From Methylobacter sp. (GTDB lineage: Bacteria; Pseudomonadota; Gammaproteobacteria; Methylococcales; Methylomonadaceae), in assembly GCF_030680395.1 (NCBI RefSeq), contig NZ_JAUXVR010000008.1:1-64000 (forward strand): a stretch of DNA of 64,000 nucleotides, given 5' to 3'. The translations under genes and the position numbers were made by a program. Every line of letters begins with the position of its first letter. The first letter of the stretch is position 1. Shown piece by piece: positions 8,568-17,000 of the stretch. The notes under the pieces were generated by a model, which searched no databases, was not told where the DNA came from, and saw only the letters and a list, made by a program, of their open reading frames with translations.

Positions 8568-9287
8568 TCACTGATTTTGCATTTGCCGGAGTATCCAGCG
8601 TTGCCTTTTAAGTAAATAGTTCGATGGCTGAGCTGCCCGCAGCAGTATCGGGTTAGGCAGGGTTGCAGCCAGTAATGCCGCTTGCGATCGGCTGATTTGA
8701 TTAGCATGGATGCCAAAATAGTGCTGACTTGCGGCTTCTATGCCAAATAGGTGGTCGCCAAATTCAGCAATATTCAAGTAAACCACCAATATTCGTTCCT
8801 TACTCCATAGCAATTCGATCAGCAGCGTGAACCAGACCTCCAGTCCCTTACGGACAAGACTTTTTGACGGCGTTAAAAATAAGTTTTTGGCTACTTGCTG
8901 GGAAATAGTACTCGCCCCTCTAAGTCGTCCGCCATCCATATAGACATCAATGGATGATTGTATGGAATTTAAATCAAATCCCGAGTGTTGAAAAAAGCGC
9001 TGATCTTCTGCCGCGATAACTGCCGAACAGGCGTAAGGCGATATTTTTTTTGCCCCGATCCATGAGTATTTGATAGCCTTAAACGCGCCATCGTCCCTTA
9101 AGTCTTCAAAATGTCGATAGACCATAAACGCCGACGTTGGCGCAGGTACCCAACGTAACAATACACACAAGCCGACCGAGGAAGCCAGCAAGGTAAACAG
9201 CAAATAAAGCATAGTCTTGCGCAGTATTGCCTTGATGGATAATGAGCGAAAGTTGCTGTTGTTAGGATAACGGGATTGTCTTGCCAA
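8568..9287 (-). CDS. mtgA: Monofunctional peptidoglycan glycosyltransferase MtgA
   Basis: 239 residues of the GT51 family, which polymerises lipid II into glycan strands. One transmembrane helix (about 27-47) anchors it in the inner membrane. The catalytic Glu is E94 in AAEDQRFFQHSGFD. The second motif RGASTISQQVAKNLFL and the third (KERILVVYLNIAEFG) are intact. No transpeptidase domain is attached, as expected for MtgA. It is the third envelope gene in a row on this strand with mlaA and mepA, each with its own spacer. Confidence 0.93.
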   Translation of the reverse strand: MARQSRYPNNSNFRSLSIKAILRKTMLYLLFTLLASSVGLCVLLRWVPAPTSAFMVYRHFEDLRDDGAFKAIKYSWIGAKKISPYACSAVIAAEDQRFFQHSGFDLNSIQSSIDVYMDGGRLRGASTISQQVAKNLFLTPSKSLVRKGLEVWFTLLIELLWSKERILVVYLNIAEFGDHLFGIEAASQHYFGIHANQISRSQAALLAATLPNPILLRAAQPSNYLLKRQRWILRQMQNQ

Positions 9288-9604
9288 AATACAAAGATTG
9301 TTAATGAGAGGGGATTGGCATAAGAGTTATGCACTGCATTTATGCATATGATAAAGCCTTAATCCAAGTTTTAATAGCCGCAAACGATACTGCCGAATTC
9401 TGAGGTGAGTATATAATCCTGGAAAATAAAAAGTAGACGTTTCCAGGCGACACAAAAAGCGCAAAAATATATCAAACTTTAGACAGTTACCCAGAGAGTG
9501 AACGGCTTAACCAATATAACACACTGATCTATTTAGGATCTTTCGTGGACTAATCGCCGTTTTTAGAATAATAACAACTTACCGTACAGACTTGATTCAA
9601 ACGC
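9288..9604. other. Intergenic space between divergent mtgA and hydrolase gene
   Basis: 317 bases, AT-rich, with no credible gene. It should hold promoters for both flanking genes, but I do not see boxes clear enough to place them. Confidence 0.5.
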
Positions 9605-10597
9605 ATGAAACTCCGATACACACTGACTGCTCTTTTGCTACTTATTACCCAAAGCGGCTGTATGCCGATGACTTATCCACCGGGCGCAAAAAACAATGCG
9701 GCTCAACTTGGCGAGAACACTTTTCTCACCGAAGATGGGGCCAGTTTGCCGTTACGTCATTGGCTGCCGAAAGTCGAACCGCGTACGGTCATTATCGCGC
9801 TGCACGGATTTAACGATTACAGCCGTTTTTTTGATACGCCGGGAGAGTATTTCAGCAAACAGGGTATTGCCTGCTTCGCTTACGATCAACGCGGTTTCGG
9901 CATGGCTCCAAAACGCGGATTATGGGCAGGGGGCGAGACCTATACCAAGGATTTACAGACCTTGGTGCGACTGGTCAAACAACGCTACCCGAAACGCCCG
10001 GTTTATTTGCTCGGCGAAAGCATGGGCGGTGCGATAGTCATTACCGCCATGAGTCGGGCCGATATGCCGGAAGTTTCCGGCATTATCCTCGCCGCGCCGG
10101 CGTTATGGGCCAGATCAACCATGCCTTGGTATCAAACCGGTTTACTTTGGACGTTGGCGCACAGCCTACCTTGGCTGACCTTGACAGGGGAGGGCGTACA
10201 CGTCGTGGCATCGGATAATATCGACATGCTTCGCGCAATGGGCCGTGATCCGTTGGTTATCAAAGCGACCCGCGTGGAAACGGTGTACGGGCTGACTGAT
10301 TTGATGGACGCGGCATTTAACAGTGCCACGTTGCTACGCGGTAATACTTTGATGCTTTACGGCGAAAAAGATGAAATTATCCCCAAGGAACCGACTTATG
10401 CCTTCTTGCAGCAGTTTCTTGCGACAAACTCGACAGAAAAAACCGTGGCCATTTATCAACACGGTTACCACATGCTGTTACGCGATTTGCAAGCGTCCAC
10501 CACATGGAAAGATATAGCCGCCTGGATTAACGCCAGTCCTGGCAAGCTTCCGTCAGGCGCGGATAATCGGGCGAAGCAATTGTTGAGCAGCCGTTAA
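9605..10597 (+). CDS. Alpha/beta hydrolase, monoacylglycerol lipase/lysophospholipase type
   Basis: 330 residues of the Hydrolase_4 (serine aminopeptidase S33-like) family. A short signal ending LITQSGC suggests export and perhaps lipidation at Cys19, though Gln at -3 is unusual in a lipobox. The oxyanion segment ALHGFNDYS precedes the nucleophile elbow GESMGG (Ser139). Asp256 in YGEKDEIIP and His289 in QHGYHMLLRD complete the triad. The GYHMLLRD ending is typical of monoglyceride lipases. The likely role is cleavage of lysophospholipids or monoacylglycerols in the envelope; the substrate is inferred from family only. It stands alone. Confidence 0.8.
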   Translation: MKLRYTLTALLLLITQSGCMPMTYPPGAKNNAAQLGENTFLTEDGASLPLRHWLPKVEPRTVIIALHGFNDYSRFFDTPGEYFSKQGIACFAYDQRGFGMAPKRGLWAGGETYTKDLQTLVRLVKQRYPKRPVYLLGESMGGAIVITAMSRADMPEVSGIILAAPALWARSTMPWYQTGLLWTLAHSLPWLTLTGEGVHVVASDNIDMLRAMGRDPLVIKATRVETVYGLTDLMDAAFNSATLLRGNTLMLYGEKDEIIPKEPTYAFLQQFLATNSTEKTVAIYQHGYHMLLRDLQASTTWKDIAAWINASPGKLPSGADNRAKQLLSSR

Positions 10598-11076
10598 AGG
10601 TTCTTTAACATTAAATGCATAATTCGATGCATCTTTTTCTAATAAGGTTGGTGATGTATCAGAGCCATCGCGCTTAAATTATCCTCAAGAGTACGAAGTA
10701 AATAATCGCTGCCCCGGCTATATTGGCCGGCGACTCTATGCCCTGCGGGTACTTCATTCAATTTATTATCGGCTTAAAATCCGGTTACTTCGCTGTACCC
10801 TGGCACCCAATAATTTCAAAACAATCTGATTCCGGGCAGATACAACAGTTCGCCATCTATGTGTGCGATACCGTACCGACTCTAAGAAGCTTTTCCGATA
10901 AAGTTTTTATTAACTTACATCATTATGTCTTTTAACAGCATGCTTGAATGTAAGCCAAAGCCAATGGGCTGGTTTCCTTTAAGCCGTTTGTTGAGGCTGT
11001 TGGATGACCAGGCTTGTTGTCGTGCAATAACAGATTTTATAGAGCAACAACGGATTAATTGCTGATAACGATACCA
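10598..11076. other. Long gap with no secure gene
   Basis: The gap lies between the hydrolase and the stress cluster. Short open frames exist but lack ribosome-binding sites. The most protein-like is listed separately (10925-11065). No repeats of note. Confidence 0.45.
10925..11065 (+). CDS. Possible 46-residue protein
   Basis: ATG to TGA frame with plausible composition (GWFPLSRLLRLLDDQACCRA...), but it has no Shine-Dalgarno sequence and no recognised family. It may be a remnant. Confidence 0.2.
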   Translation: MSFNSMLECKPKPMGWFPLSRLLRLLDDQACCRAITDFIEQQRINC

Positions 11077-11106
11077 TTGATCGGATGAGCGTTCGTTGAT
11101 TTATAA
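11077..11106 (+). promoter_or_regulatory. Candidate promoter of the stress cluster
   Basis: TTGATC (11077-11082) and TTATAA (11101-11106) are separated by 18 bases and lie about 65 bases before the BON gene start. By eye only; a sigma-S-type promoter would be plausible given the genes. Confidence 0.35.
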
Positions 11107-11171
11107 GGATAAAGCGGGCATAGATGCCATTCAATTACTTTAAAGAACCACTCACTATTAAGGAGATTACA

Positions 11172-11579
11172 ATGTCTAGACGATTATTGTTAACTATGTT
11201 CACATTAACTGGTAGTTTGATAATGATGACTGGCAATGCTCAGGCCGAACAGAGCGCTGCGCTCTTTTTGGCGGCAGACTCGCCTGCGGAAAATACCGAA
11301 CGTAATGTTCGAGATAAGTATGACACTACCTTAACCCCTGAAGATCAAATAGAAACCGAAAGTGATGTCAACGTCACGGCTAACATACGTAAAGCCGCGG
11401 TCGCAGATGAATCGTTATCGGTCAATGCGAAAAACATAAAAATCATCACGCGTAAGGGGGTAGTAACGTTGCGTGGGCCTGTTGAGAGCCAAACCGAAAG
11501 TATGAAACTACAACAAATCGCCAAACAAACGCCTGGTGCAGTGCAGGTAGATAATCAACTTGAAATTAAAGCACCTTAA
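11172..11579 (+). CDS. Periplasmic BON-domain protein
   Basis: 135 residues from the ATG at 11172, chosen because AAGGAGATTACA lies directly before it; an upstream in-frame ATG at 11124 has no such site. A signal peptide ends at GNAQA. One BON domain occupies the C-terminal half (NVTANIRKAAVADESLSVNAKNI, then GVVTLRGPVES, then GAVQVDNQLEI). BON domains (OsmY-like) bind lipids or membranes and are induced by osmotic or envelope stress. It begins a run of three stress-type genes with short spacing (17 bases to the next). Confidence 0.82.
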   Translation: MSRRLLLTMFTLTGSLIMMTGNAQAEQSAALFLAADSPAENTERNVRDKYDTTLTPEDQIETESDVNVTANIRKAAVADESLSVNAKNIKIITRKGVVTLRGPVESQTESMKLQQIAKQTPGAVQVDNQLEIKAP

Positions 11580-11596
11580 AGGTCTAGGAGAATGTC

Positions 11597-12118
11597 ATGA
11601 CTAAAGCAGTTTTTGGTATCGCCCAAAGTATCGATCAGGCAGAGGCTATTGTTAATGAGCTTAAGACCGCCGGTTTTTCAAATAATGACGTATCGGTGCT
11701 GTTTCCCGACAAATCCACTACCAGGGATTTTGCCCATGAAAAGCACACCAAAGCGCCGGAAGGCGCTGCTATCGGCGGGACAGTGGGTTTAGGTACTGGC
11801 GCTGTATTAGGATGGTTAGCCGGAATCGGTAGTCTGGCTATTCCGGGTGTTGGTCCGTTTATCGCCGCCGGACCGATTATGGGCGCCTTGAGCGGTGCGG
11901 CAGTAGGCGCTGCCACAGGAAGTTTGACAGGCGCTTTAATCGGGGTAGGTATTCCTGAGTATGAAGCCAAGCGCTATGAAGAAAAAATCAGGGGAGGAAA
12001 TGCTTTGATTTCCGTTCATACAGAAAGTAGCGAAGAGCGTGATAGGGCAAAAGAAATCTTTGAGCGGGCTCATGCAGAAGATATTTCCTCGACTGAGGAA
12101 GAGTCAGTAAAGACTTAA
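11597..12118 (+). CDS. GSP17M/DUF1269-like glycine-rich membrane protein
   Basis: 173 residues. The N-terminal ~45 residues (KAVFGIAQSIDQAEAIVNELKTAGFSNNDVSVLFPD) match the general-stress GSP17M-type domain. The middle is a long glycine/alanine hydrophobic hairpin (about 55-115: AIGGTVGLGTGAVLGWLAGIG and GALSGAAVGAATGSLTGAL), as in glycine-zipper membrane proteins. A C-terminal domain (PEYEAKRYEEKIRGGNALISVHT) reads like the ActD/DUF3341-type second half. It is of the kind found next to BON proteins and ferritin-like DUF2383 proteins in stress-induced clusters. Function unknown. Confidence 0.7.
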   Translation: MTKAVFGIAQSIDQAEAIVNELKTAGFSNNDVSVLFPDKSTTRDFAHEKHTKAPEGAAIGGTVGLGTGAVLGWLAGIGSLAIPGVGPFIAAGPIMGALSGAAVGAATGSLTGALIGVGIPEYEAKRYEEKIRGGNALISVHTESSEERDRAKEIFERAHAEDISSTEEESVKT

Positions 12119-12170
12119 GATTAATAATGCTATTTCAGTGATCAAGAAATAATCCCATAGGAGTTTTACT

Positions 12171-12614
12171 ATGCATAACATCGAAACAATCGACAAACTG
12201 CTGAAAGATGAATTAGCAGCAACGGAAACGTATCAACAGGTTTTGGATAAGTTTCGGGAAGATGTCTCATTCGGCGAAGCAGGCTATTTAATGCCCATTT
12301 ATGAAGATCATAAAGAAGCGGTTTCCAGTCTACAAGAACAAGCTTCTCAATTGGGAGGAATTCCTGCTGAAGATTCGGGAGTCTGGGGCACTTGGGCTGA
12401 AATAGTCCAGGGAGGCGCTAATTTGTTGGGTCAAAAAGCTGCACTGAAGGCTTTGCAGGAAGGAGAAAAAAGTGGCGCAGATGATTATGAGGAAGCGCTA
12501 CAAGATCCCGAATTGCCTTCAGATATTCGCTCGTTGATTGAAACGAAGCTGCTGCCCGCTCAACAATCGCATATACGTACTTTGGATCGGCTTTTTGATG
12601 CGGCAGCTACTTAG
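12171..12614 (+). CDS. Ferritin-like DUF2383 (PA2169-type) protein
   Basis: 147 residues, all helical. It carries the spaced Glu/His pattern of a ferritin-like four-helix bundle: ELAATETYQQVLDKF, YEDHKEAVSSL, EGEKSGADDYEEAL, and LLPAQQSHIRTLDRL. The PA2169 family is of unknown function; a di-iron site is inferred from fold. A strong AGGAGTTTTACT site precedes the ATG. It is third in the stress cluster. Confidence 0.78.
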   Translation: MHNIETIDKLLKDELAATETYQQVLDKFREDVSFGEAGYLMPIYEDHKEAVSSLQEQASQLGGIPAEDSGVWGTWAEIVQGGANLLGQKAALKALQEGEKSGADDYEEALQDPELPSDIRSLIETKLLPAQQSHIRTLDRLFDAAAT

Positions 12615-12629
12615 GCTTTCCAGTCAACG

Positions 12630-12663
12630 CCGTCGTTCCGGCAAGGGATTGCCGGAACGACGG
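12630..12663. repeat. Perfect 13-bp palindrome, REP-like
   Basis: The arms CCGTCGTTCCGGC (12630-12642) and GCCGGAACGACGG (12651-12663) flank an 8-base loop. It starts 15 bases after the DUF2383 stop and may end that transcript, although no U-run follows. The CGTCGTTCCGGCA type of arm looks like a dispersed palindromic repeat. The rest of 12615-12932 shows no gene. Confidence 0.65.
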
Positions 12664-12932
12664 ATGCTATGGCATCTTTGTACTCTGGATAATGGCAAAA
12701 GTTGTCATGGATCAACTGAAATCAGACTAAAGAACGTTTTCGCCGAGTCATCAGTGATAGATATAAGACTATCTAAAGGCCGTTCCAGCACACGGAAATG
12801 AAGCTCTGGAAAAAATCCTTGGCTACGAAATTTGATTTAAACAAGCTAGGATTAAAACATTCGGCTTATTTTATGGAGTTGGAATTCCTGCTCTGATTCT
12901 ATTTTTTAACTAATAAACCAAGGAGCTCCAAC

Positions 12933-13460
12933 ATGCTTTCAACAGTACCGGATGTGGTTTTTAAAACACGTGTTCGCGACGAAAGTGTCGGTGGCGACAA
13001 CCCCTTTCGTTGGCAGGATGTCAGCACCGATGATATTTTTAAAGGAAAAAAAGTTGTAGTTTTGGGGCTTCCCGGCGCCTTTACCCCTACCTGCTCAAGT
13101 CAGCATTTGCCCGGATATGATGCCAAGTATCAGCAACTCATTGATTGGGGTATTGATGAAGTTTACTGCGTGAGCGTTAATGATGCTTTTGTCATGTACC
13201 AATGGGCCAAGCATCTGGGTATCTCGCATGTAAAAATGCTGCCCGACGGAAATGGCGAGTTTACCCGCGCAATGGGCATGCTGGTGAAAAAAGAAAACTT
13301 TGGTTTCGGTGCCCGTTCCTGGCGCTATTCAATGGTTGTCGACGATAAAAAAATTATCAAATTATTCTGCGAGCCAGGCCAAATTGATAATTGCCCGGAT
13401 GATCCATTTACTGCAAGCGATGTTGATACCCTGCTGGATTATTTACAACATAACAAATGA
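12933..13460 (+). CDS. Peroxiredoxin, Prx5 type
   Basis: 175 residues. The peroxidatic Cys54 lies in GLPGAFTPTCSSQHLPGY, the motif of Prx5/type II peroxiredoxins. Further Cys residues are C79, C146 and C154; C146 (LFCEPGQ) or C154 (DNCPDDPF) could resolve a disulfide. In several gammaproteobacteria this domain is fused to a glutaredoxin (hybrid Prx5/Grx). Here no glutaredoxin domain is attached, but a glutathione reductase gene follows after 39 bases. GSH-dependent peroxide reduction in the cytoplasm is the likely role. Confidence 0.87.
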   Translation: MLSTVPDVVFKTRVRDESVGGDNPFRWQDVSTDDIFKGKKVVVLGLPGAFTPTCSSQHLPGYDAKYQQLIDWGIDEVYCVSVNDAFVMYQWAKHLGISHVKMLPDGNGEFTRAMGMLVKKENFGFGARSWRYSMVVDDKKIIKLFCEPGQIDNCPDDPFTASDVDTLLDYLQHNK

Positions 13461-13499
13461 GCCGCATTACTCTAAATCATTTATAAACGAGAAGTTTTA

Positions 13500-14852
13500 A
13501 TGACTCAATATAACTACGACTTGTTTGTAATTGGTGCCGGTTCGGGAGGTATGCGCACGGCACGTATGGCAGCGGATTATGGTGTAAAGGTAGCCATTGC
13601 GGAAGAGCGTTATTTAGGCGGCACATGTGTCAATGTCGGTTGTGTGCCCAAAAAGCTATTGGCTTATGCCTCCCAATTCAAAGATCATTTCCACGCGGCA
13701 GCGGGTTTTGGCTGGACGGTGGGTAAGTCAACTTTCAGTTGGCCTAGCTTGATCGCCAACAAAAATCAGGAAATAGGACGACTGCAAGCTGTCTATGGCA
13801 ACCAGCTGCAACAATCGGGTGCCGAGATTATCACTGGCAGGGCACAGTTGTTTGATGCTCATACTGTCGTTGTCGATGGCAAGAAATACAGTGCCGAACG
13901 CATAGTTATTGCAACCGGCGGCTGGCCGTCTGTTCCCGATATGTCAGGCAAACAACATATCGTCACCTCTAATGAAATGTTTTTTCTTAATAAATTACCT
14001 AAAAGTATCATTATTGTCGGTGGCGGCTACATTGCGGTGGAATTTGCCAGCATCCTTGATAGCTTTGGGGTGCGTACGACTCTTTGTTATCGCGGACACA
14101 AACTGCTGCGCGGTTTTGATGAAGATGTAGGTGATTTTTTGGCCCATGAAATGATCAGGAAAGGTATTAATGTCCGGCTTAATACCGATATTGAAGCCAT
14201 AGAAAGCACAGCCGATTGTTTTACAGCGCGGCTTATTGACGGTAGCAGAGTAAAAACAGATTTGATTATGTACGCTACGGGCAGGCTACCGAATTCAACC
14301 GGGTTCGGGCTGAAGGCGCTTGGCGTTGAATTGGACATCGATGGTGCGATTAAAGTTAACGCTGACTATCAAACCAATATACCGTCAATCTATGCGCTGG
14401 GCGATGTGACTAACCGGGTCAACCTGACTCCGGTCGCTTTGGCAGAGGCTACGGCTTTAGTGAATAAGTTATATGGCGACCAATCGAGAGCGGTAGATTA
14501 TGACAATATTCCCACTGCTGTTTTTTGTCAGCCCAACATTGGTACTGTAGGTTTGACCGAAGCACAGGCGCGCGAAAGATATCCGGATATCGACGTTTAC
14601 AAAACCCGTTTCACGCCGATGAAAAACACCCTGTCAGGCATGGATGAAAAAAGCCTGATCAAGATGATCGTGGTTCGCAGTTCTGACCGGGTTGTCGGTA
14701 TACACATGATCGGGCCTGACGCTCCTGAAATTATCCAGGGCATGGCAATTGCCATTCGAGCCGGTGCGACCAAGGCGGTCTTTGACTCTACTATCGGCGT
14801 ACACCCTACTGCTGCCGAAGAATTTGTTTCCTTGCGTGAAGCTGTGACTTAA
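13500..14852 (+). CDS. gor: Glutathione-disulfide reductase
   Basis: 450 residues, the usual length. An FAD-binding GAGSGGMRTARMA lies at the N-terminus. The redox disulfide is in GGTCVNVGCVPKK (Cys43 and Cys48). The NADPH domain has GGGYIAVEFASI followed by YRGHKLLRGFD, where the Arg residues select NADPH. The second FAD motif is YALGDVTNR, and the C-terminal HPTAAEEF carries the catalytic His-Glu pair. These features fit glutathione reductase better than lipoamide or mycothione reductase. It is cotranscribed in all likelihood with the peroxiredoxin upstream, giving a peroxide-GSH-NADPH chain. Confidence 0.9.
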   Translation: MTQYNYDLFVIGAGSGGMRTARMAADYGVKVAIAEERYLGGTCVNVGCVPKKLLAYASQFKDHFHAAAGFGWTVGKSTFSWPSLIANKNQEIGRLQAVYGNQLQQSGAEIITGRAQLFDAHTVVVDGKKYSAERIVIATGGWPSVPDMSGKQHIVTSNEMFFLNKLPKSIIIVGGGYIAVEFASILDSFGVRTTLCYRGHKLLRGFDEDVGDFLAHEMIRKGINVRLNTDIEAIESTADCFTARLIDGSRVKTDLIMYATGRLPNSTGFGLKALGVELDIDGAIKVNADYQTNIPSIYALGDVTNRVNLTPVALAEATALVNKLYGDQSRAVDYDNIPTAVFCQPNIGTVGLTEAQARERYPDIDVYKTRFTPMKNTLSGMDEKSLIKMIVVRSSDRVVGIHMIGPDAPEIIQGMAIAIRAGATKAVFDSTIGVHPTAAEEFVSLREAVT

Positions 14853-15082
14853 CACTTGGGCGACATGATCTATCTACTTGACTAAATCGAAATTAAACAT
14901 CACGTAAGGCATCGTCAAAAATGAATCAAAGGATATTACCGGCTTACTCGACAGCCGCAAAGTTTTCCGGAAACGCCTGCTTTAACTGTCGCTCAAGCAG
15001 GTTTATTCAGGTTTACAGGACTGGCTGCCGTATATTTCAAATAACTTTCCCCCGGCTTTTCTGTAAATTCCTGGAGTTTTCG

Positions 15083-15700
15083 GTGGCAACAATTAAAGTG
15101 TCATTAAAGGGTTTTTCCTGTGATCGCACCGGGAAAAGCCCGGCTGGATTGGCTGGACTTTTAAGTCTATTGCTCTTGCTGAGCGGCTGTCAGGCCGTAT
15201 CGACTCCCGAACAGGTTACGCGCGCATTTTGGGAAACGATGGCAGAAGGCAATGTTGACTCTGCCAGAAAATACGCTACTCAGGAGACTCAATATCTTGT
15301 GACTAAACAGCAAAATCTGGAAGATGCGACATTAAAAACCGGGGCGGTTTTAATCGACGGTTCCAATGCAACTGTATCAACGGTCATGACGTTAAAAAAA
15401 CCTGAAAATAACAAGGTCCTGTCTTTTAATACCGTTTTATTAAAAGAAGACGATGTATGGAAAGTCGATTATCTACAAACGCTCAATAATCTTTTAAACC
15501 TGCCTTTTGGAGATATTTTTAAAAGTTTGCGAGCGATAGGTGAAACTCTTAACAGAGAGCTGGAATTGCAAATCCCTTTGTTTGAGAAACAAATCAAATC
15601 TTTCAGCGAAGAATTGATACGGCAATTGGACGAGTTTCGCCGTCAGCTGGAAAAATCCGTCCCGCCTGAAAAACAGCAGCCTCATTCCAGCACCCTATAA
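15083..15700 (+). CDS. Lipoprotein with DUF4878/NTF2-like domain
   Basis: The open frame extends upstream to 14921, but that part has no signal or domain. GTG at 15083, preceded by TGGAG, puts a proper lipoprotein signal at the start (GLAGLLSLLLLLSGC, Cys36) and gives 205 residues. The mature part, PEQVTRAFWETMAEGNVDSARKYAT... VLLKEDDVWKVDYLQTLNN, resembles the DUF4878 NTF2-like lipoproteins. The last ~60 residues are a charged amphipathic helix (FEKQIKSFSEELIRQLDEFRRQLEK), likely coiled coil. It has no evident partner. The 230 bases upstream of the chosen start show nothing else. Confidence 0.65.
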   Translation: MATIKVSLKGFSCDRTGKSPAGLAGLLSLLLLLSGCQAVSTPEQVTRAFWETMAEGNVDSARKYATQETQYLVTKQQNLEDATLKTGAVLIDGSNATVSTVMTLKKPENNKVLSFNTVLLKEDDVWKVDYLQTLNNLLNLPFGDIFKSLRAIGETLNRELELQIPLFEKQIKSFSEELIRQLDEFRRQLEKSVPPEKQQPHSSTL

Positions 15701-15866
15701 CTGCTTATCTCGAGTTCAGAAGAGTATTGTAATCTTGGACTCAACTCATAAGTGCAATCGACAATGAGCGGAAAAGAAAAAGGTTAGCTGATATATGGTT
15801 TTACGCCTTTTTCAATCCGATAAAAGGCGAGGAAGCGCATGAGTCATCGCGTATGGGGATAAACAT

Positions 15867-16283
15867 TTAGTCCCAGCCAACGGTCTGATACCCGCGTTCC
15901 TGAAGACATCTGTTTACGAAATTCTCAAAGGCGGGACTGTGTTCCGGCTTGCTGAATATCCAGTGTAGTAGTCCGGCGGTCGCGCCAGAGGCTGCTCCGA
16001 CCGCCGATCCTGAGCCCACTGCGCCCACCACCGCGCCTCCTACGGCACCGGATGCAGCGCCAACGGCAGCGCCTCCAGCGGTTCTGGCCGCCGCCTGTCC
16101 TGCGTCGCTGCTGTCGGAATCGGCACCGGCAGACTCTGCGAGATCCATGCATCTGGCAATATCACGTTCCGCGGTCGCTGACCCGACGGTGTTGAAATGC
16201 TCGTTGGGATAAAGAACCGGGCGGGTCGATGCGCAGCCCGCCACTCCCAGAGTAATGACAAGGGTCAAAAAAATCTTAAGCAT
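15867..16283 (-). CDS. Glycine-zipper lipoprotein
   Basis: 138 residues. Lipobox GVAGC with Cys17. The core (about 66-105) is a glycine zipper (GGAAVGAASGAVGGAVVGAVGSGSAVGAASGATAG) that can insert in a membrane. The end, FVNRCLQERGYQTVGWD, is shared with a widespread family of small outer-membrane-type lipoproteins (CL-ERGY--GW). Two Cys (45 and about 128) could form a disulfide. The strong GC skew of the zipper makes long antisense frames that are not genes. In the 166-base gap after the previous gene, GCCTTTT/AAAAGGC (15805-15828) is a possible weak terminator. Confidence 0.8.
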   Translation of the reverse strand: MLKIFLTLVITLGVAGCASTRPVLYPNEHFNTVGSATAERDIARCMDLAESAGADSDSSDAGQAAARTAGGAAVGAASGAVGGAVVGAVGSGSAVGAASGATAGLLHWIFSKPEHSPAFENFVNRCLQERGYQTVGWD

Positions 16284-16345
16284 GAAAATCTCCTATTTCA
16301 GAGGATAATTGAGAACACAATGCTGTGCCGAATGCAACCGTTGGG

Positions 16346-16705
16346 TTACGTCGCAGGGATGGGACTGCTCACTGACCGGTCGATCTTGCGTAGACCCGTT
16401 GCCAGTCTGAACGGCTGTTCTACTTTCTCTCCGTTCGGCCCGGTTCCAGTGCAACGCATCAGGACAGTCGCGAACACTACTTGATCAACTGCGGCAACAC
16501 CCATTTTTTCAATATTGAATACCCTTGAATGTTGAGGCCAAGCAAAGAATACGTTCCACGTCTTCCTATACGCGCCGGTTCTTCTTGAGTGCATCAGCGG
16601 AAGATCATCGAACATCCGCATCTCAGGGGAGCGACAGGCCAAAATCCCTTGGAGATTCTCTTGCACCACGTTCGGTCGAATCGCGGATTTCAGCTTCTAA
16701 AAAAC
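16346..16705 (-). pseudogene. Decayed SnoaL/NTF2-like gene
   Basis: Reading the minus strand, EAEIRDSTE in one frame (near 16700-16675) continues after a one-base shift as VVQENLQGILACRSPEMRMFDDLPL. It goes on through TGAYRKTWNVFFAW, DQVVFATVLMRCTGTGP and VEQPFRLATGLRKID. These are the ordered blocks of the SnoaL-like (ketosteroid-isomerase fold, YybH-type) family. After GLRKID the expected DGQW-HEHHSVP end is lost and the frame stops at 16346. The start codon region is also degraded. At least two disabling changes are visible, so this is a remnant. Confidence 0.6.
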
Positions 16706-17000
16706 AGCCTCAGGATAATATCAATTGATTGTTCTGCTGTCAGAAATTGCCAATCTCGGTACAACTACTGATCAAAAGTTTAATATTTTGAACTAAATAC
16801 ACAATACGTATGAAAGCCTATGGGTACTAGCCCGAAAAATAGGCGGCTTTGATTTCTCATAGCTTGTTCACGGTTTTGAATGTGCAAGCGACTCGTAAAG
16901 ATCGATGGCCGGTTTTGCCGAAAGTTGTCGTTGAACGTGCTGTGATTGCCGGACTTACATACAGCCGGTTGTGCCAGTAAAGGTAAAAACCGGACTTGGT
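16706..17000. other. Gap with no gene seen
   Basis: AT-rich, with only short random frames. Together with the SnoaL remnant it makes a 717-base stretch without an intact gene. Confidence 0.5.

Noticed and set aside
10723-10935. 70-codon frame in the gap before the stress cluster
   Set aside because: No ribosome-binding site, no recognisable domain, poor composition.
14921-15082. N-terminal extension of the DUF4878-like lipoprotein
   Set aside because: It would bury the lipoprotein signal 90 residues inside; the GTG at 15083 gives a normal signal peptide.
15949-16212. Ala/Pro-rich plus-strand frame and Arg-rich minus-strand frames in the glycine-zipper gene
   Set aside because: Artefacts of GC-rich glycine/alanine codons read in other frames.
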